A DNA stretch of 36,229 nucleotides from Nitrospirota bacterium. Its GTDB lineage: Bacteria > Nitrospirota > Nitrospiria > Nitrospirales > Nitrospiraceae. Below, piece after piece: positions 25,234-34,405 of the stretch. The translations under genes were made by a program, and so were the position numbers. The stretch spans positions 8,401 to 44,629 of the forward strand of contig NSIK01000008.1 of assembly GCA_002737345.1 (NCBI GenBank), read 5' to 3'. The number at the start of each line of letters is the position of its first letter. Within the stretch, counting starts at the first letter, position 1. Under the pieces are notes generated by a model. That model saw only the letters and a list, made by a program, of their open reading frames with translations. It was not told where the DNA came from and did no database searches.

Positions 25234-26670
25234 TTACCCGCCCGCGCTGCCAACCGGCCCGCCCGGTTCAGTCATGCGCCAGGGATCAAGCAGTTGGGTC
25301 AGCCGCTTCTCCGAGAGGATTTTTTGTTCCTTGGCCATTTGGCGCACGGTCTTACCGGACTTGTAGGCATCCTTGGCCAGTTTCGCGGCCGCTTCGTAGC
25401 CGATCTCTGGCGCCAGAGCCGTGCACATGGCCAGACTTTCCTCGATTAAGCTCTTGCACCGTTCCTCGTTGGCTTTAATCCCGTCGATACACTTGACCGC
25501 GAAATTGCTCGACGCGGTTGAAAGGAGCTCGATGGATTGCAAAAGATTGTAGGCCATGACCGGTAACATGACGATCAATTCGAAGTTGGCCGCCTGCCCT
25601 CCCACTGTGACCGTAACATCGTTCCCAATCACCTGGGCGCAGACCATCGTGACTGATTCGGCAATGACCGGGTTCACTTTGCCCGGCATGATGGAGGAGC
25701 CAGGCTGTGTTTCGGGAAGAGTGATCTCGCCGAGCCCGCAGCGAGGGCCTGAACCAAGCCAGCGAATGTCGTTAGCGATTTTCAGAAGGCTCACGGCAAT
25801 GGTCTTCAACTCTCCGCTCGCTTCGACCATGGAATCCTGAGCGGACTGCGCCTCAAAGTGGTTCGTCGCTTCCTTGAAGGTACAGCCGGTCTCTTTGGAG
25901 ATGATGGCCATGACCTTGGAGGCGAACTTCGGATGGCAGTTGAGTCCTGTGCCAACCGCAGTGCCGCCAAGCGCGACTTCGCTGAGGGCTTCTTGCGCGT
26001 GCCGGACCCGCTGAATGCCTAATTCGATTTGCCTGGCATAGCCGCCGAATTCCTGACCCAAGCGCACCGGCGTCGCATCCTGCAAATGGGTGCGGCCGAT
26101 CTTGACGATCTTGTCAAACTCCTTGGCTTTGCGGGCGAGCGCCTTCTGTAAGCAGGTAAGGGCTGGAATGAGTTGCCGCTCCAGCATCTCCCCGGCGGCA
26201 ATATGAATCGCTGTGGGAATGACATCGTTGCTGGACTGGCCCAGATTGACGTGGTCGTTGGGATGCACCAGCTTACTGCCTCGGGCTCCGCCCAACAGTT
26301 CGGTTGCGCGGTTTGAAATCACCTCGTTGGTGTTCATGTTCGTCGAGGTGCCGGAGCCGGTTTGGAAGATATCCACGGGGAACTCGGCGTCGAGGTGGCC
26401 ATCGATGACTTCCGTCGCGGCCTTGGTGATCGCATTAGCCGGTTTCTTGTCGAGGAGCCCCAGGGATTGGTTGACAGTCGCAGCGGCGCGCTTGATCATT
26501 CCCATCGCCCGGATCATGGCGCGGGGAAATCGCAAGGAGCTGATAGGGAAGTTCTCGATGGCGCGGGCGGTCTGCACACCATAATAGGCGGTGGCCGGCA
26601 CGGCCAGCTCGCCCATGGTATCTCGTTCAATTCTGGTCGCAGGGGGCGACGGAGTCCTGGTCTTCTTCAT
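25234..26670 (-). CDS. fumC: fumarate hydratase, class II
   Basis: Reversible hydration of fumarate to malate in the (oxidative or reductive) TCA cycle. It has GSGTSTNMNTNEVISNRA, VHPNDHVNLGQSSNDV, IGRTHLQDATP with the catalytic His near 195, and the superfamily signature GSSIMPGKVNP at residues 324-334 with K331. The RCGLGEITLPE run before that signature favours fumarase over aspartase, though YYGVQTARAIENFPIS near the N-terminus has an aspartase flavour. Length 478 aa. GGAG is 8 nt before the ATG. I consider FumC much more likely than AspA. Confidence 0.9.
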   Translation of the reverse strand: MKKTRTPSPPATRIERDTMGELAVPATAYYGVQTARAIENFPISSLRFPRAMIRAMGMIKRAAATVNQSLGLLDKKPANAITKAATEVIDGHLDAEFPVDIFQTGSGTSTNMNTNEVISNRATELLGGARGSKLVHPNDHVNLGQSSNDVIPTAIHIAAGEMLERQLIPALTCLQKALARKAKEFDKIVKIGRTHLQDATPVRLGQEFGGYARQIELGIQRVRHAQEALSEVALGGTAVGTGLNCHPKFASKVMAIISKETGCTFKEATNHFEAQSAQDSMVEASGELKTIAVSLLKIANDIRWLGSGPRCGLGEITLPETQPGSSIMPGKVNPVIAESVTMVCAQVIGNDVTVTVGGQAANFELIVMLPVMAYNLLQSIELLSTASSNFAVKCIDGIKANEERCKSLIEESLAMCTALAPEIGYEAAAKLAKDAYKSGKTVRQMAKEQKILSEKRLTQLLDPWRMTEPGGPVGSAGG

Positions 26671-26712
26671 GGATACTACTCCGGTGTAAGGATGCTAGCT
26701 GTCGCGCCCGCC

Positions 26713-26742
26713 ATAATAAACGTTGGTAGCCTGCTTACACAA
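26713..26742 (-). promoter_or_regulatory. probable promoter of fumC
   Basis: On the minus strand TTGTGT (26737-26742) is followed after 18 bp by TATTAT (26713-26718), about 45 bp before the fumC ATG. Confidence 0.5.
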
Positions 26743-26858
26743 GCGTGTTGGCTGATCGAGCGGATGCTGGGAAAGCCCCTCAGCTGCGGTCGCGCCTCGA
26801 CCTAAGTGGCATGATATATGCGCGTGACGAAACTTTATCCTGTTCGGCGAGCAAGATC

Positions 26859-26887
26859 TTGAAATGGCTCCAGTCGATTGGCATACT
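26859..26887 (+). promoter_or_regulatory. probable promoter of the secreted protein at 26924
   Basis: TTGAAA (26859-26864) and CATACT (26882-26887) are 17 bp apart, putting the start of transcription about 30 nt before the ATG. Confidence 0.5.
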
Positions 26888-26923
26888 GCGAGCGGTCGCG
26901 GCTTGGGAATTGGAGAAACGTCT

Positions 26924-27301
26924 ATGCCCCTTTTGCTGTTGCTCTTCAGCTTCATCGCGATGGGATCAGCCTCTCTGGCTCAGGCAGACGGAGAGATTCT
27001 CGGTTTTGCCGTGATAAGCGAGGCGCCGAAAGATAAGGCACGGGTGGTGGCAAAGGTTTCGGTGAATGAGGCCGTGTCAGAGATGACGCTCCTGGCATCG
27101 GATACGGTGCTGAATAATTTAATTTGGAAAAAACTCGAAATCTGTCATGCCATGAAGCTGAGCGGTTATAAAGTTGCGGAAGGCTTTCAGGTGGTTACGG
27201 TGCATGTGATCGACGCCAGCATGTTGCCGATGTCGCTTCAGTCTTTTGCGGGCGATTGCTTGATTACGAAAGCGCTGACGATCCCGCCGATGGTCGACTA
27301 G
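26924..27301 (+). CDS. small exported hypothetical protein, 125 aa
   Basis: The ATG at 26924 has GGAG 8 nt upstream and begins a convincing signal peptide: MPLLLLLFSFIAMGSASLAQA, cleaved before DGE. An upstream in-frame ATG at 26864 lies within the promoter and is unlikely. The mature part is about 100 residues of mixed alpha/beta, with two cysteines (LEICHAM and AGDCLIT) that could form a periplasmic disulfide. I do not recognise the family. It is transcribed alone and faces the next gene tail to tail with a 10-bp gap. Confidence 0.7.
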   Translation: MPLLLLLFSFIAMGSASLAQADGEILGFAVISEAPKDKARVVAKVSVNEAVSEMTLLASDTVLNNLIWKKLEICHAMKLSGYKVAEGFQVVTVHVIDASMLPMSLQSFAGDCLITKALTIPPMVD

Positions 27302-27311
27302 CCGAGTCCCG

Positions 27312-27689
27312 CTACGCCGGGCGGCATTCCGGGCAGGAGGCAGGCTCTTCCGGCGTGTCACATTCATCGGCAGTGAGAGGGAACAGTTGTTCGCATTGCC
27401 GGCAGGGGCGAATTTCGAAGTAGGCGATGCCCTTGTCGTCGATGTCGGTCGGTAAGAGCAGTTCCAGGGGGTCATAGCCGATTGCGCCGCCATCTGAAAA
27501 CTTGACGAGTGCCAGGCGATCGTTAAAAACCTCGAAGATTGCTTCCTGACCTTTTCGCGCCAAGACATGCCCCAGGACGAAGACCGGTTGTCCTTTACGT
27601 TTCGTGCGGAGGTCTCGTAGGGTATGCTCGCGGTCCGTGGCGCAGGAGAATTGGCCGGTGGAGCTTGTTCCGAAGATGGGTGTCAGCAT
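27312..27689 (-). CDS. hypothetical protein with C-terminal zinc-ribbon-like cysteines
   Basis: A 125-residue cytoplasmic protein. The middle holds a compact beta-rich domain (PVFVLGHVLARKGQEAIFEV, then VKFSDGGAIGYDPLELLLP), and the end has CRQCEQLF followed after about 20 residues by CPEC. The two CxxC pairs make a likely zinc ribbon or rubredoxin-like knuckle. No family is recognised with certainty. It is divergent from the ArsC-like gene and shares no operon. Confidence 0.68.
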   Translation of the reverse strand: MLTPIFGTSSTGQFSCATDREHTLRDLRTKRKGQPVFVLGHVLARKGQEAIFEVFNDRLALVKFSDGGAIGYDPLELLLPTDIDDKGIAYFEIRPCRQCEQLFPLTADECDTPEEPASCPECRPA

Positions 27690-27782
27690 AAATGGGCGGT
27701 CCCGTAAATAGACTCAGGATGATGCATCACAGGGATAAAAATAGCGTCAAGGTACGCAGGACGCTGAGACAAGGAGTGTAGC

Positions 27783-28133
27783 ATGGCCGAGGTAACAATT
27801 TATCACAAACCGACCTGTAGCACCTGCCGCCAGGCGGTGCAGTTGTTAAAGGAAAGCGGCCAACCTTTCACGGCCATCAACTACTACGAGCAGCCCTTCA
27901 CCAAGGCTCAGCTCAAGGGCCTCTTGAAGAAGGCGGGACTGACGCCGAAAGACATTCTCCGCACCAAAGAAGAGATCTATAAGGAACTCGGGTTAGCCAA
28001 AAAGACCCTGTCAGGTGATGAATGGCTCGATCTGATGATTGCCCACCCAGACCTGATTCAACGTCCGATTGTCGCAAAAGGCGAACAGGTGATCCTCGCC
28101 AGACCGGCTGAGTCGGTTAAAGAATTACTGTAA
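27783..28133 (+). CDS. ArsC/Spx-family thioredoxin-fold protein
   Basis: A 116-residue member of the ArsC superfamily. It starts VTIYHKPTCSTCRQAVQLL, with C12-S-T-C15 redox pair, then INYYEQPFTKAQLKGLL, a helical KEEIYKELGL insert, and ends HPDLIQRPIVAKGEQVILARP, holding the conserved Arg in QRP that is typical of ArsC/YffB proteins. The CxxC pair resembles Spx and YffB-like proteins more than the single-Cys plasmid ArsC, so arsenate reductase activity is uncertain. AAGGAG lies 6 nt before the ATG. No other ars gene is nearby. Confidence 0.88.
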   Translation: MAEVTIYHKPTCSTCRQAVQLLKESGQPFTAINYYEQPFTKAQLKGLLKKAGLTPKDILRTKEEIYKELGLAKKTLSGDEWLDLMIAHPDLIQRPIVAKGEQVILARPAESVKELL

Positions 28134-28145
28134 CTGCCTGTCAAC

Positions 28146-29354
28146 TCACACCTTCCCGAGATCCTCCTGCGCCATCTTGAGAGCGCCGGAGGTTCGGTCG
28201 ACCGTAATGGTGACCGCTCCATCCAAGACTTTGAGCAATAGATCGCCGGCCAGTTGTCGCCGCCATCCACGGAGGATAGGCACATCGATGGTGGCCCGAT
28301 TCTGCTTCGCTTCCACGAGCGTTTGGAGGTCGGAGCTGGTAGCCAGCATGGTGGGGGCAATCCCCTCTTCTGCGGCCCGGGCCTTCAGCACGGCTTGCAA
28401 GAGCTCGACGATGCCAGTGGATTCAGGATCCGGCTTCCGCTCGCGCGGGACTTCCGGCCAGGCGGTCGGTGGGAGCGCCAAGGCCGAGGTGATGGTGCCT
28501 AATAGGTGCTCCCCATGACGGTCCACCTCCGAGGAATGGACGCCACGAAGTCCACGGAGCTCACTGACCGATTTGGGCGGATGGCGCGCGAGTTGGAGGA
28601 GCACCTCGTCCCGCATGACCCGCCCGCGCGGCACGTTGCGCCTTCTGGCTTCCGCTTCGCGCCAGGCAGCCAATTCACGAAGCACCGCGGCCCCTTTTGC
28701 CTTGAGCGTGTCCCATCCACGAATACGCTGGTAGCGTTCTTGGGGTTCCCGGCTCTTTTCTCCCACCGCCATTTCCAATCGCGCAAATTCCTCGCCGACC
28801 CATTCCAGTCGGCCAAGCGAATTCAGGCGATCCTGCAGATGCGTATGGATCGAGAGGAGGAATTCAACATCTTCCAATGCGTACGCGATTTGGTCATCCG
28901 AGAGAGGGCGCGCACTCCAGTTGGTAAAGGTATGGGCTTTGGCTAATTTTGTGCCATGGAGTCGTTGGACCAGGTTCGCATAGGCCACCTGAGCTCCGTA
29001 CCCAACCATCGCTGCGGCGATCTGTGTGTCAAAAAATGGCTTTGGAATCTGCCCCGCATGGGTGGCAAAGAGATCAAGGTCTTGTCGTCCCGCATGGACG
29101 ATCTTTTCAATCTTGTTATCGCAGATGAGCTCCCAGAAGGCGTCGAGCGATCCCTTGGCCTGGACGGCGGGAAAGTCGATGACGGCAGCGGTCGTGGCAG
29201 TGGCGACTTGGATCAGTTCGAGTCGCGGGACGAAGGTGTCTTCTCCGACGAACTCCGTATCCAGGGCCAGCCGAGAGCTTTGCTTCAGCGTCAGGCACAG
29301 GGTTTCAAGGGCAGACTGGTCGGTCACGTACAACATCGGTGGTTTGGGTGTCAC
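28146..29354 (-). CDS. rnd: ribonuclease D
   Basis: A 3'-5' exoribonuclease of the DEDD superfamily involved in tRNA 3' maturation. Motifs: LALDTEFVGE (DxE, Exo I), IVHAGRQDLDLF (Exo II), and YALEDVEFLLSIH (Exo III, Y-x3-D). The C-terminal half carries HRDC-type helical domains (RDEVLLQLARHPPKSVSELRGLRG is the first). The start is unsure: I prefer the GTG at 29354, with GAGAG upstream, 7 bp after the previous stop; an ATG at 29336 would also keep the whole domain. Length is about 400 aa, normal. Confidence 0.93.
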   Translation of the reverse strand: MTPKPPMLYVTDQSALETLCLTLKQSSRLALDTEFVGEDTFVPRLELIQVATATTAAVIDFPAVQAKGSLDAFWELICDNKIEKIVHAGRQDLDLFATHAGQIPKPFFDTQIAAAMVGYGAQVAYANLVQRLHGTKLAKAHTFTNWSARPLSDDQIAYALEDVEFLLSIHTHLQDRLNSLGRLEWVGEEFARLEMAVGEKSREPQERYQRIRGWDTLKAKGAAVLRELAAWREAEARRRNVPRGRVMRDEVLLQLARHPPKSVSELRGLRGVHSSEVDRHGEHLLGTITSALALPPTAWPEVPRERKPDPESTGIVELLQAVLKARAAEEGIAPTMLATSSDLQTLVEAKQNRATIDVPILRGWRRQLAGDLLLKVLDGAVTITVDRTSGALKMAQEDLGKV

Positions 29355-29361
29355 AGGTCTC

Positions 29362-29994
29362 TCATTCGGTTGGATTGTACGTATGGTCGGGGGATCGCGG
29401 AGGCTCCACATTGCTGAGGCTCAAGTATTCTTTCAAAAATTGATACGCCTCCAGCATGCGGCGTAATTCCGGCTCGGCGCTGCGGTCTCCGTTATTCGAG
29501 TCGGGATGAAGTCGCTTGGCCTTCTGGCGGAACGAGGCGGTGACCTCGGCGAGCGAACTGCCGAATTCCACGCCCATGGCCGCATAGGCGTCCATGGCGT
29601 TGTTGATGCCGCTCATTCCTTGCGAAAGGTCGCCGCCGCCCCCGCTTGCAGCTTTCAACATATCGGCTAGGCTGATTTTCTTGCGCCGGCGACGGGGTCG
29701 CTCCCGAATCTCGCTATCGAAGTCGTCCCATCGGTCTTCGACGAACTCCAGGCGGGATTCCAGTCGCATGGCCCCGGAGAGATCGCGGATCTCCGCCAGC
29801 TCCTCTTCGATCTGGAGCAGCGACTTGATGATTTCCTCTAACCCCTCTTCGACGCGGAAGAAACTGTCGACCCGCTCCTGCATCATCGTATCAACGGCGA
29901 GCTCCAGACTGTCCTCAGCCTTCGGGCGCAAGGAATCGATCCGTCGTCTCATGCCGTTTTGAAACTTGATGTATTTGCTTTGCGAAAACGCCAT
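29362..29994 (-). CDS. J-domain protein with C-terminal DnaJ-like domain
   Basis: About 210 residues. The first 95 are helical and strongly charged, predicted coiled coil (VEEGLEEIIKSLLQIEEELAEIRD), then a very basic RERPRRRRKKI stretch. Residues about 150-200 form a J domain: GVEFGSSLAEVTASFRQKAK, RLHPDSNNGD with the HPD tripeptide, and RRMLEAYQFLKEYL. The J domain would activate a DnaK-type chaperone. I start at the ATG at 29994 (MAFSQSKYIKF). Frames upstream have no site. It precedes rnd by 7 bp and is probably co-transcribed. Confidence 0.82.
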   Translation of the reverse strand: MAFSQSKYIKFQNGMRRRIDSLRPKAEDSLELAVDTMMQERVDSFFRVEEGLEEIIKSLLQIEEELAEIRDLSGAMRLESRLEFVEDRWDDFDSEIRERPRRRRKKISLADMLKAASGGGGDLSQGMSGINNAMDAYAAMGVEFGSSLAEVTASFRQKAKRLHPDSNNGDRSAEPELRRMLEAYQFLKEYLSLSNVEPPRSPDHTYNPTE

Positions 29995-30098
29995 ATGCCC
30001 CAGCTTTTCTCCCTGTGGCGCATTGTAGCACAGCCGGCTCGCAGGCCTGAAGGGCCGTGGACTCTGCCGACATTCCATCAAAAAAACGAAATAAGCGA

Positions 30099-30127
30099 TT
30101 GACAATAGGGCTTGTTTTCGATACCGT
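30099..30127 (+). promoter_or_regulatory. promoter of the Lys-rich secreted protein
   Basis: A consensus TTGACA at 30099-30104 is followed after 17 bp by TACCGT at 30122-30127. The leader would be about 60 nt and ends in AAAGGGGGTGA just before the gene. Confidence 0.6.
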
Positions 30128-30194
30128 GTCCACCGCTTGCCCTGTGTGAAGGGCCAGTAACATTCACACTAACATTTAAAGGGGGTGACATATT

Positions 30195-30428
30195 ATGAAG
30201 AGCATCTTGATGGCAATCATGGCAGTGGCAGTGGCAGTGACGTTCAGCGCTCCTTCCTTCGCCGCAGAAGAGAAGAAGGCGGAGAAGAAGGACGAGAAGA
30301 AGGGCGGCCACGTCCTCGTGTACGGCGAAGAGAAGAAGGCGGAGAAGAAGGACGAGAAGAAGGGCGGCCACGCTGACACGTTCGGCGAGACGAAGGACGA
30401 GAAGAAGAAGGACGAGAAGGGCAAGTAA
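30195..30428 (+). CDS. small secreted Lys/Glu-rich repeat protein
   Basis: A 77-residue protein with an excellent signal peptide (MKSILMAIMAVAVAVTFSAPSFAA) and a mature part of about 53 residues made of two copies of a 20-residue unit, EEKKAEKKDEKKGGH plus five variable residues, and a shorter third piece (ETKDEKKKDEKGK). The two units share 45 identical bases, so the duplication is recent or kept identical. It would be highly charged, unstructured and periplasmic or extracellular. The GGH steps could bind metal, but that is speculation. A strong promoter and AAAGGGGGTGA site suggest high expression. I do not recognise a family. Confidence 0.8.
   Translation: MKSILMAIMAVAVAVTFSAPSFAAEEKKAEKKDEKKGGHVLVYGEEKKAEKKDEKKGGHADTFGETKDEKKKDEKGK
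30267..30386 (+). repeat. two tandem 60-bp units within the Lys-rich gene
   Basis: Units at 30267-30326 and 30327-30386. The first 45 bases of each are identical; the last 15 differ, encoding VLVYG and ADTFG. A partial third unit follows. Confidence 0.9.
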
Positions 30429-30480
30429 TCACGACGCATGTCGTTTGTCTGATCAGACAAGCCTGACTTGAACGATTCTG

Positions 30481-30514
30481 AGGGGGCCTGTGATCTCACG
30501 ATTGCAGGCCTCTT
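30481..30514 (+). terminator. probable terminator of the Lys-rich gene
   Basis: AGGGGGCCTG (30481-30490) pairs with CAGGCCTCTT (30505-30514), with two G-U pairs and a 14-nt loop. A pyrimidine-rich but not T-pure stretch follows. A perfect 16-bp palindrome TTGTCTGATCAGACAA lies just upstream at 30445-30460. Confidence 0.5.
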
Positions 30515-30570
30515 CCCTTATCTGCTCTCTGCGCGTTGACCCCTCTCAGGCGCCGATGCTACCGTGAAGC

Positions 30571-33500
30571 ATGTCTACCCCCCCGAAATCAGCCCCGACG
30601 AATCGCCTCCTTCACGAAACTAGTCCCTATCTACTCCAGCATGCCTCGAATCCCGTCGATTGGTATCCCTGGGGACCAGAAGCCTTACAGACTGCGAAAG
30701 AACAGAACCGCCCTATCCTTCTCTCGATCGGCTATTCCGCCTGTCACTGGTGCCATGTGATGGAGCGGGAGTCGTTCGAAAACGCAGCCATTGCGGCTGT
30801 CATGAACCGGCATTTCATCTGTATCAAAGTCGATCGAGAGGAACGCCCCGACCTCGACGAGATCTATATGCAGGCCACGGTGACTCTTAACCGCGGCCAG
30901 GGAGGCTGGCCGATGACGGTCTTCCTCACGCCGGAACAGGAGCCCTTCTTTGCTGGGACGTATTTTCCTCCAGAGGACCGTTGGGGGCGGCCTGGTTTCT
31001 CCAATCTGCTTAAGAAAATCGCAGACGCCTGGGAGCAAGATACGACAGGCCTGAGGAGCCAGGCGCGGCAATTGACCGATCGGTTGAAGAACGAACTCAG
31101 GGCCGTGTCCCCCGTTTCAGTGAGTGCCTCTGCCCTCGATGACGCCGTGATGCAGTTCCAAAAAGACTTCGATGCCCAGCATGGTGGATTCGGCAGCGCG
31201 CCGAAATTCCCTCCGTCAGCAGGCCTGTCCCTGCTCCTCCGGTGCTACCGTCGCACCGGTGACAGCACAACCTTGCAGATGGTCACGCGGACGTTGGATG
31301 CGATGGCGGCCGGAGGCATCTACGACCATATCGGCGGAGGCTTTGCGCGCTATTCGACCGACGAACGGTGGCTAGCTCCCCATTTCGAGAAAATGCTCTA
31401 TGACAATGCCCTCCTGGCCAAAACCTATGTGGAGGCCTATCAGGTCACACAGCAGCCTTCCTATCGCCAGGTCACAACGGAGGTGCTCGACTATATTCTC
31501 CGCGAGATGACCGACCCAGCCGGAGGATTTTATTCCGCCACGGATGCGGACTCGGAAGGGGTCGAGGGAAAGTTTTTCGTCTGGACGCCGGCGGAGATCG
31601 AGGCCGTGCTGCAGAATGCAGACGACACTCGCCGGTTCTGTGCCTGTTACGACATTACCGATGCGGGCAATTGGGAACAACACAGCATCCCCAATCGGCT
31701 GCGGCCCATTGAGGCCGTGACCAAGGAGCTGGACCTCACCATCGACGAACTGCACGAGACGATTCAGCGCGTGCGTCCCCTGCTCTATCGCGCCCGCCAA
31801 CAGCGCGTCCCGCCCGCGCTCGACGACAAGATCATTACGGCCTGGAATGGCATGATGATCTCGGCGATGGCCGAGGCAAGCCGTGCATTAGGAATCCCGC
31901 GCTACCTCGACGGGGCCAGGAAGGCAGCAGACTTTCTCTTGGTGGCTCATCGAACTGCCGAGGGCAGGCTGCTCCGCACCTCGCGGCATGGCCGAGCCCA
32001 TCTTGACGGGGTCCTGGAGGACTATGCCTATTTGGCCGAGGGCTTGATCGATCTCTATGAAGCCTGCGGACAGGAACAGTATCTCACTGCCGCGCTTCAA
32101 TTAGGAGAGACGATAATGGGCTCCTTTCAGGATAAGGACCAGGGGGGCTTCTACACCACTGCGGAGGGCCATGAACCGCTCATCATGCGCCCGCGTGAGG
32201 GGGCCGATGGTGCGACACCCAGTGGCAACTCCGTAGCAGTCTCAGCCCTCGCCAGGCTGTCTTTCCACTATGACCGGCAGGATCTGCGCGAGGCAGCGGT
32301 CGGAGGGATTCGCGCGTACGGCCGCCAGATAGCCCGGTATCCGCGAGCCTTTGCCAAGAGCCTTGCCGTGGTGGATCTCCTAGCAGACGGGCCGATTGAA
32401 TTAGCCTTTGTCGGCGCGCCCGACGATCCAGGGTTGGCGGCCTTGCAGCTCGCCGTGCGAGAGGTGTTCTTGCCGCATCGTGTGATTGCCTCCAGCGCGG
32501 GAACGGGCCAGCCGTCCGGCCATCCTCTACTCGCCGGTAAGGGCTTGCTGGCGGGAAAAGCCGCGCTGTATATCTGCCGGAATTTTTCCTGTCAGCAGCC
32601 CCTTACACATCCAGGGGAGGTCACAGCCGCGCTTCTGTCTGCCGCGCGACGAACGGATCCAGCGACCCCACCGCCTCTCTTGCAAGGCACCGCGCTCCCA
32701 GGAGCGGCCAGCCCTGAAGGAACGGCCAGATATGTTGGGCGTATTCTGAGTCAGGCAGGCCCTGACAGTCAGATGGAGCATGGCTATGGCCGATTCGGTG
32801 GGACGGGACTCACGACCTCCCGATTGGGATTCGGAACCTATCGAGTCGATACGCGGGAGCCGGAGCATCGAGAATCCCTCAAGTACGCGCTGCGGGAAGG
32901 CGTGAACCTGATCGATACCTCGACGAATTATATGGACGGCGACAGCGAACGATTGGTCGGCTCGGTCTTGCGCGAGTTGAGCGAGAGCGGCGAGGTGGCT
33001 CGTGACGAGATGATCGTCATCTCAAAAATCGGCTATGTGCAAGGACAGAATCTGAAACAGGCGGAGGCGCGGAAACAGGCCGGGCGTCCCTACCCTGACA
33101 TGGTCATATATGGCGAGGGCCTCTGGCACTGTCTGCATCCGGAATATCTAGCCGATCAACTGACCCTGTCCCTGGACCGCCTGGGGCTGGCCACGCTCGA
33201 TGTTTGTTTGTTGCACAATCCTGAATATTTTCTCTCCGAGGCCGCGCGTCACGCTGGCGGAGACCTCATGAAGACGCGCGAGGCCTTTTATCGCCGAAGT
33301 GAACAGGCCTTCAGATTTTTCGAGTCCCAAGTGGCGGCAGGACGGATACAGTATTACGGCGTGTCGTCGAATACGGTCACGGCAGATCCCTCCAACCCAG
33401 AAGCGACGTCGCTGTCTCGTTTGTGCGAGGCCGCGAAAACTGCTGCTGCGTCACAAGGCATGAGCCATCACCATTTCGCAGTGCTGCAATGTCCCATGAA

Positions 33501-34251
33501 TCTCTACGAAGCCGGCGCGCTGCTGACGCCCAATACGGGAGTGGCGCAACGGGAAACGGTGCTGGCGGTGGCGCAACGGGAAGGCATCGCGGTGCTCGTT
33601 AATCGTCCGCTCAATGCCATGCCGACCAAACAGAGCGGCGTCATTCGATTGGCTGATTTCCCGCTCGAAGGCGAGCCGGTGGATTTCGACCGGCAATGCC
33701 AAGCTATAGCGGAGCTGGAAGCGGAATATCGCAAGTCCATTGCCCCCGGCCTGCCGCAGAATGACCACGGGAAGGCTCCGGCCGACTTCTTCACCTGGGC
33801 CGCTGAGCTAACCAGGATACGGCCGCACATCCAGGGGCTGGAACATTGGGAGCAGATCGAACAGCAATTGATCGCCCCCCAGATGAATCAAGTCATGCAA
33901 GCCCTCTCGCGGCATCTGACTGGTACGGCAGCCGAGGAGTGGGATAACTGGCGCGATCGCTACGTGCCGCAGTTACTCACCTTGCTGGGTGGGCTCCGTC
34001 GAGAAGCCACTGCGCAAAGCCGGGTGCGAGCCTCATTGATTTCGGCGGCAATCGATCCCCTGTTGCCGGAACCACGGCGAAAAGAATCGGTATCACGAAA
34101 ATCTTTGTGGGTGCTGGCCAGCACTCCTGGAGTAACCTCCGTCTTGAACGGGATGCGATCAAGAATCTATGTCGAGGACTCCCTGGCTGTGCTCAAGTGG
34201 GCGCCGATACCGGCCGTCGAACCGCTGTATAACGCAGTGACCCCGCGCTAA
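30571..34251 (+). CDS. fusion of YyaL/DUF255 thioredoxin-like protein and aldo/keto reductase
   Basis: A single uninterrupted 1226-codon frame. Residues 1 to about 700 match the YyaL/SSP411 (DUF255) family: [20 protein letters not shown] at the N-terminus, a thioredoxin-like CHWC at 58-61, [14 protein letters not shown], then an (alpha/alpha)6-barrel-like half with [27 protein letters not shown] and [12 protein letters not shown]. From about residue 735 ([13 protein letters not shown]) an aldo/keto reductase begins, with the full tetrad in place: D782 and Y787 ([14 protein letters not shown]), K819 (ISKIGY) and H882 (LLHNPEYF). An enlarged C-terminal part ends [20 protein letters not shown], the NADP-side motif. 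Activity is unknown. Both halves look intact. Confidence 0.9.
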   Translation: MSTPPKSAPTNRLLHETSPYLLQHASNPVDWYPWGPEALQTAKEQNRPILLSIGYSACHWCHVMERESFENAAIAAVMNRHFICIKVDREERPDLDEIYMQATVTLNRGQGGWPMTVFLTPEQEPFFAGTYFPPEDRWGRPGFSNLLKKIADAWEQDTTGLRSQARQLTDRLKNELRAVSPVSVSASALDDAVMQFQKDFDAQHGGFGSAPKFPPSAGLSLLLRCYRRTGDSTTLQMVTRTLDAMAAGGIYDHIGGGFARYSTDERWLAPHFEKMLYDNALLAKTYVEAYQVTQQPSYRQVTTEVLDYILREMTDPAGGFYSATDADSEGVEGKFFVWTPAEIEAVLQNADDTRRFCACYDITDAGNWEQHSIPNRLRPIEAVTKELDLTIDELHETIQRVRPLLYRARQQRVPPALDDKIITAWNGMMISAMAEASRALGIPRYLDGARKAADFLLVAHRTAEGRLLRTSRHGRAHLDGVLEDYAYLAEGLIDLYEACGQEQYLTAALQLGETIMGSFQDKDQGGFYTTAEGHEPLIMRPREGADGATPSGNSVAVSALARLSFHYDRQDLREAAVGGIRAYGRQIARYPRAFAKSLAVVDLLADGPIELAFVGAPDDPGLAALQLAVREVFLPHRVIASSAGTGQPSGHPLLAGKGLLAGKAALYICRNFSCQQPLTHPGEVTAALLSAARRTDPATPPPLLQGTALPGAASPEGTARYVGRILSQAGPDSQMEHGYGRFGGTGLTTSRLGFGTYRVDTREPEHRESLKYALREGVNLIDTSTNYMDGDSERLVGSVLRELSESGEVARDEMIVISKIGYVQGQNLKQAEARKQAGRPYPDMVIYGEGLWHCLHPEYLADQLTLSLDRLGLATLDVCLLHNPEYFLSEAARHAGGDLMKTREAFYRRSEQAFRFFESQVAAGRIQYYGVSSNTVTADPSNPEATSLSRLCEAAKTAAASQGMSHHHFAVLQCPMNLYEAGALLTPNTGVAQRETVLAVAQREGIAVLVNRPLNAMPTKQSGVIRLADFPLEGEPVDFDRQCQAIAELEAEYRKSIAPGLPQNDHGKAPADFFTWAAELTRIRPHIQGLEHWEQIEQQLIAPQMNQVMQALSRHLTGTAAEEWDNWRDRYVPQLLTLLGGLRREATAQSRVRASLISAAIDPLLPEPRRKESVSRKSLWVLASTPGVTSVLNGMRSRIYVEDSLAVLKWAPIPAVEPLYNAVTPR

Positions 34252-34267
34252 ATCTCCCCTTCAAAAG

Positions 34268-34306
34268 TTAACAATTCGCTAACAATCCGGTCATCTATCC
34301 GTCACA
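34268..34306 (+). promoter_or_regulatory. tandem Pho-box-like array (PhoB binding)
   Basis: Four 6-mers at exact 11-bp spacing: TTAACA (34268), CTAACA (34279), GTCATC (34290) and GTCACA (34301). The last two form CGGTCATCTATCCGTCAC, 14 of 18 identical to the E. coli Pho box consensus. PhoB dimers bind 11-bp direct repeats, so this would hold two dimers. A possible -10 (GATAGT, 34315-34320) lies about 10 bp downstream. The gene driven is a phosphate-type porin. Confidence 0.75.
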
Positions 34307-34405
34307 TCAATCCTTGATAGTGCACTTGGCGATTGCACGATTCACTGCAAGGGAACAGCTATGAGGGAATTGATCATGAGGCAACAACACAAGGAGGACA
34401 ACCGG

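Noticed and set aside
28086-28200. Terminator between the ArsC-like gene and rnd
   Set aside because: The 12-bp gap and flanks show no convincing stem followed by T residues.
30195-30428. CRISPR-like array in the repeated region
   Set aside because: Units are adjacent 60-bp coding repeats without spacers, in frame with a signal-peptide protein.
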